Assembly (NCBI GenBank): GCA_003536295.1 | Contig: DPZQ01000088.1 | Coordinates: forward strand, 1-5,607 | Reading direction: 5' to 3' | DNA: 5,607 bases | DNA from: Rhodobacter sp. | GTDB taxonomy: Bacteria; Pseudomonadota; Alphaproteobacteria; Rhodobacterales; Rhodobacteraceae | In this document: in pieces, positions 1 through 4,973 of the stretch | How positions within the stretch are numbered: position 1 is the first letter of the stretch | Layout: each line of letters opens with the position of its first letter | Notes under the pieces: generated by a model | Seen by the model: the letters and a program-made list of their open reading frames with translations, nothing else | The model's database searches: none | Told to the model about the DNA's origin: nothing | Program-made: the position numbers and the translations under genes

Positions 1-1
1 G

Positions 2-73
2 GGGCGGGCGCAGCTCTTGGCGCGTTTGGGTTGCGATCAGGCCCCCGAGGCCACTTCATGGTTGGGCCCTTAA
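2..73 (+). CDS. Possible C-terminal end of an unidentified gene (partial)
   Basis: Reading from base 2, an open frame of 23 codons runs in from the left edge and stops at TAA (71-73). It ends with a leucine-rich stretch followed by the tail EATSWLGP. Third positions are mostly G or C, as expected of real coding sequence here, and the frame would converge neatly on the minus-strand gene that ends at 130. The piece is too short to name a family. The minus-strand frame across the same bases is also open to the edge, so coding in this orientation is only the better of two guesses. Confidence 0.3.
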   Translation, partial: GRAQLLARLGCDQAPEATSWLGP

Positions 74-129
74 TCTGGTCAACACCTTTGCCTGTCACCA
101 AACCCAAGGCCACGTCGCTTGTGCGCAAT

Positions 130-750
130 TCAGAGCGTAACCTGTCCCTTCGGCGTTTTGAATGTCGCGCTCAGCGTGATCTGCGCCCCTTTTTGCAGCG
201 TAAAGCGTCCGTCATGCAACAGCCCGCCAAGCGCTTGTTCGATCTGATCGGCTAACGGATGAGTCACGGTTATCTTTTGCAGCGCAACCGGTTGCGGGGT
301 CAGTATTTGGGTCGGGTGTGCGCTGTCTTTGTCCCACTCAATCAAACTCGGCCAAGCACCCCCATAGGGAAGGCCGCCGTCTGGGGGCACGGCGATTTTC
401 CAGCGAACATATCCGCGCTGCAAAGGAACTTCTTGCCCAGCCTCTGGCGGCGAAAGGGTCAGGGCCTTGGTCAGATCTGCGCAGCTACAGAGCCAATTGC
501 TTAAGCGTGGCGGGCCCGTGAAATGATCAAGCCCAAACCACCTAGGCCCCTTTGTTTGCTTTCGGGCGCTAGAATCAATGGCAATCAGCTCAAGGTAAAG
601 GCCGTCTTCCATTCCCATCAACAGATTATGGGTGCCGTAATATGCATGTTGCCCGCCCGTTTGAAATGGAAGGCCCAATAGCGCCTCGATCTTGGTTCGG
701 CCTTGCTCCAGATCGGTGCAAGAAATGGCTAGGTGATCAAGTTTAAACAT
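130..750 (-). CDS. VOC/glyoxalase-like domain protein
   Basis: This encodes a 206-residue soluble protein of the vicinal oxygen chelate superfamily, closest in pattern to the 'glyoxalase-like domain' proteins (Glyoxalase_3 type). The visible signs are an N-terminal beta strand LDHLAIS (residues 4-10), then GGQHAYYGTHN (32-42), then LYLELIAID (51-59). His6, His35 and Glu54 are plausible metal ligands by position. A second conserved block runs from WKIAVPPDGG to the strand SLIEW (about 117-139). There is no signal peptide or membrane segment. The ATG start (748-750) is supported by a good Shine-Dalgarno sequence, AAGGAA (complement of 756-761), 5 nt upstream. The gene is transcribed away from the GFA/otn genes. 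The superfamily includes lyases, isomerases and dioxygenases, and the substrate cannot be inferred. The family is fairly sure; the function is unknown. Confidence 0.85.
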   Translation of the reverse strand: MFKLDHLAISCTDLEQGRTKIEALLGLPFQTGGQHAYYGTHNLLMGMEDGLYLELIAIDSSARKQTKGPRWFGLDHFTGPPRLSNWLCSCADLTKALTLSPPEAGQEVPLQRGYVRWKIAVPPDGGLPYGGAWPSLIEWDKDSAHPTQILTPQPVALQKITVTHPLADQIEQALGGLLHDGRFTLQKGAQITLSATFKTPKGQVTL

Positions 751-755
751 AGTTG

Positions 756-761
756 TTCCTT
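756..761 (-). promoter_or_regulatory. Ribosome binding site of the VOC-protein gene
   Basis: AAGGAA on the minus strand lies 5 nt before the ATG at 750-748. It is purine-rich and correctly spaced, and it fixes the start of the minus-strand gene. Confidence 0.6.
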
Positions 762-806
762 GGCTTTCTGGCTCGCAAACCAGCCGGGGAGGCTCTTTGC
801 AAACGA

Positions 807-835
807 TTGACAGAGGCTGCGACTTAGATCACCAA
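807..835 (+). promoter_or_regulatory. Weak candidate promoter in the divergent intergenic region
   Basis: The 105-bp region between the divergent VOC and GFA genes must hold start signals for both directions. A perfect -35 consensus TTGACA sits at 807-812 on the plus strand. No good -10 lies 16-18 bp downstream: at 17 bp the hexamer is CACCAA, and the better TTAGAT (824-829) is only 11 bp away. The -35 match could be chance or part of an activator-dependent promoter. I found no clear minus-strand promoter here. Confidence 0.25.
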
Positions 836-844
836 GGCAAAAAA

Positions 845-850
845 GAGGAG
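845..850 (+). promoter_or_regulatory. Ribosome binding site of the GFA-protein gene
   Basis: GAGGAG lies 5 nt before the ATG at 856. It is among the strongest Shine-Dalgarno matches in the window and suggests efficient initiation at the first gene of the plus-strand cluster. Confidence 0.6.
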
Positions 851-855
851 TCAAA

Positions 856-1281
856 ATGCATATTCATGGAACATGTCACTGTAAAGCCATCAGCTTTACC
901 GCCACCGTTGATCCAACAAAGGTTTTGGCCTGCCACTGCGACGATTGCCAAAAAATGACGGGCGCGCCCTACCGCACAGTTGTGCCTGCGATGGCGCAAA
1001 ATGTTCAAATGACGGGCAGCCCCAAACATTATATTAAAACCGCCCAAAGCGGAAATAGACGCGATCAGGTGTTTTGTGGCACCTGCGGTACGCATCTTTA
1101 CGCGACTGACCCTGACAATCCAGAGATTTTTGGCCTGCGCGTTGGTGCGATAGATGAACGCGCGTCCCTGCCACCTCAGCTGCATATTTGGTGCAGCTCG
1201 GCCATGACATGGATTACTGATCTTAAAAATGCACCTTGGTTTAGCCAAGGCCCTGCAAGCGCACTCTTTACTCCCAAATAA
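856..1281 (+). CDS. GFA/CENP-V domain zinc-binding protein
   Basis: This 141-residue cytosolic protein belongs to the GFA family (glutathione-dependent formaldehyde-activating enzyme-like, CENP-V/GFA fold). The full set of zinc cysteines is visible. GTCHCKAISF supplies Cys7 and Cys9 and FCGTCGTHLY supplies Cys74 and Cys77; together these form the structural zinc site. CHCDDCQ supplies Cys26, Cys28 and Cys31, the second, catalytic-type site. The C-terminal PQLHIW (107-112) is also typical, and the length is normal for a single-domain member. The ATG is preceded by GAGGAG (845-850) at 5 nt. The gene ends 33 bp before ltnD on the same strand with no terminator-like hairpin between, so co-transcription is plausible. 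Most members have no proven substrate, and formaldehyde/S-hydroxymethylglutathione activity should not be assumed. Family assignment is firm; the role is unknown. Confidence 0.92.
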   Translation: MHIHGTCHCKAISFTATVDPTKVLACHCDDCQKMTGAPYRTVVPAMAQNVQMTGSPKHYIKTAQSGNRRDQVFCGTCGTHLYATDPDNPEIFGLRVGAIDERASLPPQLHIWCSSAMTWITDLKNAPWFSQGPASALFTPK

Positions 1282-1314
1282 CAGCGCCGCAAGCGCCACT
1301 AAGTAGGACTGGCT

Positions 1315-2232
1315 ATGACACAAAAGATTGCGATTATTGGCCTTGGCTCGATGGGGTTTGGTATGGCTAAATCCATTTTGGCGGCGGGCCATCATGCCTA
1401 TGGCTTTGATGTAAATTCTGAGGCGGTTGGGCGCTTTGTAGCTTTGGGCGGCCAAACGGGGCAAGTGTCGGAAATGGCACCTGCGATGGATTGCGTTATG
1501 GTTGTGGTGCTTAATGCCACGCAGACCGAAACGGTTTTGTTTGGCGATGGCACCAATGCGGGCGCAGGCACGGCTTGGGCGCAGCATCTGCGCCCGGGCA
1601 CGACCATCATTTCTTGCGCGACGGTGCCACCAGATTTCGCACGCACTATGGCCGCCAAAGCGGCTGACTTGGGCCTGAATTATTTAGATGCACCAATTTC
1701 TGGCGGCTCGATCAAAGCCGAGGCGGGGCGACTTTCGGTTCTGGCCTCGGGTGCGGAAGTGGCGTTTAAAAAGGCCAAACCTGCGCTTGATGCGGTGGCT
1801 GAACATGTTTTTGCACTTGGCTCCGAGGTGGGCGCAGGCAGTGCTATGAAATCGATCAATCAAATCTTGTGCGGCGTGCATATCGCGGCGATGGCTGAAG
1901 CCATGACTTTTGGCATGACCCAAGGGGTCAGCCCCGCACAAACGCTTGAAGTCATATCCAAATGTGCAGGCACAAGCTGGATGTTTGAAAACCGGGGAGC
2001 CCATGTGGTTGCAGGCGATTATAAGCCGCATTCCTCGGTTAATATTTGGTTAAAAGATTTGGGAATAGCCCTTGATATAGCTGGGAAAGCTAAGTTTTCA
2101 GCTCCACTCACGGCGGTGGCTTTGCAGCAGTTTGTGGCGGCGTCTGGCTCAGGCTATGGGCTTGAAGATGACGCGGCCGTGGCCAAGATTTACGCGCGTA
2201 ACGCAGGTCTTAAACTGCCAGGAGAGGGCTGA
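1315..2232 (+). CDS. ltnD: L-threonate 2-dehydrogenase (LtnD/YgbJ family)
   Basis: This 305-residue NAD(P)-dependent beta-hydroxyacid dehydrogenase should oxidise L-threonate at C2 to 2-dehydro-L-erythronate in the cytosol. The Rossmann fold starts at once with IGLGSMG (8-14). Asp32 at the end of the second strand favours NAD+ over NADP+. The substrate signature is DAPISGG (125-131), and the catalytic motif GAGSAMKSIN contains Lys179 and Asn182. In the all-alpha C-terminal half, GTSWMFENR (219-227), WLKDLG (245-250) and GYGLEDDAAV (280-289) closely match what I recall of E. coli YgbJ. This separates it from generic 3-hydroxyisobutyrate dehydrogenases. AGGA (1305-1308) precedes the ATG by 6 nt, and the stop overlaps the otnK start by one base. 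The dehydrogenase clan has many substrates, but placement before otnK-otnC-otnI strongly supports the L-threonate assignment. Enzyme activity is inferred, not shown. Confidence 0.9.
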   Translation: MTQKIAIIGLGSMGFGMAKSILAAGHHAYGFDVNSEAVGRFVALGGQTGQVSEMAPAMDCVMVVVLNATQTETVLFGDGTNAGAGTAWAQHLRPGTTIISCATVPPDFARTMAAKAADLGLNYLDAPISGGSIKAEAGRLSVLASGAEVAFKKAKPALDAVAEHVFALGSEVGAGSAMKSINQILCGVHIAAMAEAMTFGMTQGVSPAQTLEVISKCAGTSWMFENRGAHVVAGDYKPHSSVNIWLKDLGIALDIAGKAKFSAPLTAVALQQFVAASGSGYGLEDDAAVAKIYARNAGLKLPGEG

Positions 2233-3482
2233 TGCGTCTTGGGGCCATTGCCGATGATTTCACCGGCGCCACAGACCTTGCGGGGCTTTTGGCCCGCGGT
2301 GGGGCGCGGGTTTCGTTGCGCGTCGGCCTGCCGGATGCGTCGGTCTTAGGCTTTCAAGGGGCTGATGTAGAAGTGGTAGCGTTGAAAATTCGCACCCTTC
2401 CAAAAGACCAGGCGCAAAGCCAAAGCAAGGCGGCGCTTAAGTGGCTACAAAGCCAAAAGGCTGATCGTTTTTTTTGGAAATATTGCTCTACATTTGACAG
2501 CACGGATGTGGGTAATATTGGCCCCGTCAGCGAAGTTTTAATGCAGACTTTGGGCGCCGCGCAAACGATCTATTGCCCCGCTTATCCCGAGAATGGCCGT
2601 TTTGTCTTTATGGGCCATTTGTTCGTGGGCCAAATGCTTTTGTCCAATAGTTCTATGAAAGACCATCCGCTCACGCCGATGCGTGACGCAAATTTGCTGC
2701 GCCTTCTGACCCCGCAAGTCACGGGCGCAGTGGGTCTGATTGACCGCCAAATTGTGGCCTTGGGTGTGACTGCTGTGCAAACGCGGCTGGCTGAGCTGGC
2801 GCAAAAAAACGTGACCCATGTGGTCATAGATGCGATTTGCACCGATGATTTGGCGACGATTGCCACCGCGTGCAAAGATATGCTCTTGATCACGGGCGGC
2901 TCGGCTTTGGCGATGCCTTGGCCTGCGCTCAACGGCGTTTGGCCTAACCAAGCTGGACTTTTCCAGCCCCTGGGGCGGGGGGCGTTGATTTTGGCGGGCT
3001 CTTGCTCTGAGATGACGCGCGCGCAGGTGGCTGATTTCGCGCAAAAAGGGCCCAGCTTGCAACTTGATCCTCATGACTTGTCCCAAAATGGCGTTCAAAG
3101 CGCCAAAGAGTGGCTGGGCGCACAAGCGTTTGATGCGCCGAAACTTATCTATTCCAGCGCAGCACCAGAACAGGTGGCCAAGGCCCAAAGCCAATTTGGC
3201 GCACAGGCCGCAGGAGCCTTGGTGGAAGCGGCACTTTCAGAGCTTGCAATTTTTGCGCGCACCATGGGCTATCACCGCTTTTTGGTGGCGGGGGGAGAAA
3301 CTTCGGGAGCGGTGATTACAGCACTGGGCATCTCCCAGCTTGATATTGGTCCCGAGATAGCGCCTGGCGTTCCGTGGACCTATGGCGCTGGTGGACTTGC
3401 CTTAGCGCTGAAATCAGGCAATTTTGGTGAGATTGATTTTTTCTCCAAAGCATTTGGAAAATTACCGTCCCATGTCACATGA
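2232..3482 (+). CDS. otnK: 3-oxo-tetronate kinase (DUF1537/four-carbon acid sugar kinase)
   Basis: This 416-residue kinase is expected to use ATP to phosphorylate 3-dehydro-tetronate at O4. The N-terminal substrate domain begins with IADDFTGATD (6-15), the family hallmark. It continues with KYCSTFDST (83-91), PAYPENGR (116-123) and DHPLTPMRDANL (144-155). The C-terminal nucleotide domain shows GSCSEMTRAQV (256-266), the glycine-rich AGGETSGAV (353-361) and GPEIAPGVPW (373-382). It closes with LALKSGNFG (391-399). Length and motif order are complete, with no break. The ATG (2232-2234) shares its A with the preceding TGA, and a strong AGGAGAGGG (2220-2228) lies just upstream within the end of ltnD. 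These features match E. coli YgbK. DUF1537 also includes D-threonate kinase (DtnK), but that enzyme normally sits with a PdxA2-type dehydrogenase, and here OtnC and OtnI are present instead. Confidence 0.93.
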   Translation: MRLGAIADDFTGATDLAGLLARGGARVSLRVGLPDASVLGFQGADVEVVALKIRTLPKDQAQSQSKAALKWLQSQKADRFFWKYCSTFDSTDVGNIGPVSEVLMQTLGAAQTIYCPAYPENGRFVFMGHLFVGQMLLSNSSMKDHPLTPMRDANLLRLLTPQVTGAVGLIDRQIVALGVTAVQTRLAELAQKNVTHVVIDAICTDDLATIATACKDMLLITGGSALAMPWPALNGVWPNQAGLFQPLGRGALILAGSCSEMTRAQVADFAQKGPSLQLDPHDLSQNGVQSAKEWLGAQAFDAPKLIYSSAAPEQVAKAQSQFGAQAAGALVEAALSELAIFARTMGYHRFLVAGGETSGAVITALGISQLDIGPEIAPGVPWTYGAGGLALALKSGNFGEIDFFSKAFGKLPSHVT

Positions 3483-4119
3483 AAGCCACCTTCGCGAAGA
3501 AATTTGCATTTTAGCAAAATCACTGTTCGACCGTGGTCTGACGGCTGGCAGCAGTGGTAATGTCTCGGTCAGGCTTGAAGATGGGCGCTTGCTGGTCACG
3601 CCCACGGGCACCAGCTTTGGTCGGCTTGATCCTGCGCGCTTGTCGCTGATTGATGCGTCTGGGCAGCTCATTTCCGGCGATGCACCCACCAAAGAAATGG
3701 CGCTGCACCGTGCCTTTTACGACACGCGCGCCAGCAATGCGGTGGTGCATTTGCATTCGTGCCACTCGGTTGCGCTATCGCTTTTGCCCGATGTTGATCC
3801 CGATAATTTTTTGCCACCGCTGACGGCCTATAGCGTAATGCGCTTGGGCAAAGTGGCCCTTTTGCCCTTTTTCATGCCCGGAGATCCTGAAATGGGCAGA
3901 GCGATTCGCGGGCTTGCGGGCAAAAGATCGGCCGTGGTTTTGGCCCACCACGGGCCCGTGGTGGCTGGTAAAGACCTTGAGGCAGCCGTCGCTGCGATAG
4001 AAGAGCTTGAAGAAACCGCAAAACTCGCGCTGATGACCCTTGGAATGGGCGCGCGCGTGTTAAGCCAAGCACAGATCCAAGGGCTTGTGCAGCGGTTTGA
4101 TCTGGAATGGGCCGATTAA
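3472..4119 (+). CDS. otnC: 3-oxo-tetronate 4-phosphate decarboxylase (class II aldolase family)
   Basis: This 215-residue class II aldolase/adducin-fold, metal-dependent enzyme should decarboxylate 3-dehydro-4-phospho-tetronate to dihydroxyacetone phosphate and CO2. Visible motifs are the phosphate-binding GSSGNVSVR (26-34), TPTG (43-46), PTKE with the likely catalytic Glu75, and HLHS with metal ligands His93 and His95. LAHHGPVV (157-164) supplies the third ligand, His160; relatives usually read LANHG, so His159 replaces an Asn. EELEETAKL near 177-185 is the usual C-terminal helix. I chose the ATG at 3472 because family members begin with a short lead into LREE. The in-frame TTG at 3424 would add 16 residues encoded inside otnK. 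The gene overlaps the end of otnK by 11 bp. Only a distant GGAA (3456-3459) precedes it, so translation probably depends on coupling. It matches E. coli YgbL. Confidence 0.9.
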   Translation: MSHESHLREEICILAKSLFDRGLTAGSSGNVSVRLEDGRLLVTPTGTSFGRLDPARLSLIDASGQLISGDAPTKEMALHRAFYDTRASNAVVHLHSCHSVALSLLPDVDPDNFLPPLTAYSVMRLGKVALLPFFMPGDPEMGRAIRGLAGKRSAVVLAHHGPVVAGKDLEAAVAAIEELEETAKLALMTLGMGARVLSQAQIQGLVQRFDLEWAD

Positions 4120-4880
4120 TGCCACGGTTTTCAGCAAATTTGGGGTTTTTATGGGTTGAACTGCCGTTGCCCGAAGCCATTCGTGCTGCACATCGCGCGG
4201 GGTTTGACGCAGTGGAATGTCACTGGCCTTATGCTTTTGCTGTTGAGGGCGTCGCCGCTGCCCTCCGCGAGACGGGCTTGAAAATGCTGGGTTTGAACAC
4301 AAGACGCGGTCAGGTCGGCGAAAACGGCTTATCGGCCTTGGTGGGGCGCGGCCCAGAGGCGCGCGCCGCGATTGATGAGGCATTGGATTATGGTGCAAAC
4401 ATCGGCGCTTTGAATGTACATGTGATGGCAGGCGTTGCCCGAGGGCCGCAAGCCGAGGCGCAGTTTTTAGAAAATCTTGAATATGCGGCGCGCAAAGCCG
4501 CAGAAGTTGGTTTGGGCATTCTGATCGAACCGCTGAACCATTTTGATGCGCCCGGTTATTTTTTGCACAGTACCACACAGGCCGCAAAGCTCATTGCAAC
4601 ATTGGGCTCCGGGCGTGTGAAGTTGATGTTTGATTGCTATCACATCCAAATTTTAGAGGGCGATTTGACCCGAAAGCTGAGTAACCTTTTGCCGATCATC
4701 GGCCATATTCAGTTCGCATCGGTGCCAATGCGCGGCACGCCTGATGAGGGTGAGATCGATTACGCCCATATTTTCAAACATATTGACACGCTTGCCTATA
4801 AGGCGCCGTTAGGCGCCGAATATCGCCCCCAAGGGGCTACTGAACAAAGCTTGGTTTGGTTAAATAAATTTACCAAATAA
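4119..4880 (+). CDS. otnI: 2-oxo-tetronate isomerase (OtnI, hydroxypyruvate isomerase-like TIM barrel)
   Basis: This 253-residue AP-endonuclease-2/xylose-isomerase-fold protein is expected to shift the carbonyl of 2-dehydro-tetronate to C3, between LtnD and OtnK. It starts MPRFSANLGF, as Hyi and YgbM do. NVHVMAG (99-105) and LIEPLN with Glu137 follow. Next are FDCYHIQ (Asp172, His175), IGHIQFA (Gln198), GEIDY (211-215) and GAEYRPQG with Glu234. These give the usual metal and acid/base residues. The ATG at 4119 overlaps the otnC stop in TAATG and gives the family-typical N terminus. An ATG at 4107 would add only four residues. Two features are unusual: the loop normally read as P-x-RHEP is PMRGTP (203-208), without the His, and the usual GWxGCEY before the final Glu is APLGAEY. 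The protein is also slightly short. Hydroxypyruvate isomerase is the alternative function; gene context favours OtnI. Confidence 0.82.
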   Translation: MPRFSANLGFLWVELPLPEAIRAAHRAGFDAVECHWPYAFAVEGVAAALRETGLKMLGLNTRRGQVGENGLSALVGRGPEARAAIDEALDYGANIGALNVHVMAGVARGPQAEAQFLENLEYAARKAAEVGLGILIEPLNHFDAPGYFLHSTTQAAKLIATLGSGRVKLMFDCYHIQILEGDLTRKLSNLLPIIGHIQFASVPMRGTPDEGEIDYAHIFKHIDTLAYKAPLGAEYRPQGATEQSLVWLNKFTK

Positions 4881-4901
4881 CCATTATCTGGCCCGCCGAC
4901 C

Positions 4902-4929
4902 TTGAACCCGAAGCAAAAACTTTTATGAT
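4902..4929 (+). promoter_or_regulatory. Predicted sigma-70-type promoter for the downstream dehydrogenase
   Basis: TTGAAC (4902-4907, 4 of 6 to TTGACA; read as CTTGAA it fits the alphaproteobacterial CTTGAC form 5 of 6) is followed after 16 bp by TATGAT (4924-4929, 5 of 6 to TATAAT). The start of transcription would fall at about 4935-4938, some 37 nt before the ATG at 4974. This is the best promoter-like pair in the window, and it suggests that the last gene is a separate transcription unit. It was found by eye only. Confidence 0.5.
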
Positions 4930-4932
4930 TGT

Positions 4933-4949
4933 GCCAAGCGCAGCTTGGC
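4933..4949. repeat. Perfect inverted repeat, 7-bp arms with 3-nt centre (candidate operator)
   Basis: GCCAAGC (4933-4939), centre GCA, then GCTTGGC (4943-4949) form a perfect palindrome. It spans the transcription start predicted from the promoter at 4902-4929. That placement is typical of a repressor operator. As RNA it could fold into a short stem in the leader, or help end the otn transcript, but no run of T follows (GTTCATC), so an intrinsic terminator is unlikely. I cannot tell which regulator family would bind. Confidence 0.5.
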
Positions 4950-4960
4950 GTTCATCAATC

Positions 4961-4966
4961 AAAGGA
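4961..4966 (+). promoter_or_regulatory. Ribosome binding site of the downstream dehydrogenase
   Basis: AAAGGA lies 7 nt before the ATG at 4974 and sets the start of the last gene. It lies outside the inverted repeat at 4933-4949, so that stem would not directly hide it. Confidence 0.55.
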
Positions 4967-4973
4967 TCAGCAT

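Noticed and set aside
76..100. An imperfect hairpin (TGGT...ACCA with broken inner pairs) between the converging genes
   Set aside because: It has only about seven pairs with a bulge and a large loop, and no T run on either side, so it is not supportable as a terminator.
31..255. A 74-codon plus-strand frame beginning near the left edge
   Set aside because: Most of it runs antisense to the 3' half of the VOC gene, it has no ribosome binding site, and the frame ending at 73 is a more natural fit for the edge.
768..783. CTGG-8-CCAG inverted repeat in the divergent intergenic region
   Set aside because: Four-base arms around an eight-base gap occur by chance, and the repeat does not resemble the palindrome at 4933-4949.
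829..1587. A 252-codon open frame on the minus strand across the GFA gene and the start of ltnD
   Set aside because: It lies antisense to two genes with clear family motifs, its protein is rich in Arg, His, Cys and Ala with no recognisable domain, and it has no ribosome binding site of note. It is a by-product of the codon bias.
2538..3194. A 218-codon minus-strand frame opposite otnK
   Set aside because: It is antisense to conserved kinase domains and shows Arg/Gln/His-rich composition typical of a shadow frame.
3424..3471. An upstream TTG start for otnC that adds 16 residues
   Set aside because: The extra residues overlap otnK, do not resemble the family N terminus, and lack a ribosome binding site; the ATG at 3472 gives the normal length.
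4060..4587. A 175-codon minus-strand frame opposite the otnC/otnI junction
   Set aside because: It is Pro/Arg-rich, has no domain signature, and is wholly opposite well-supported genes.
4933..4949. Reading the palindrome as a rho-independent terminator of the otn operon
   Set aside because: No U-tract follows the stem on either strand; its location over a predicted start site fits an operator better.
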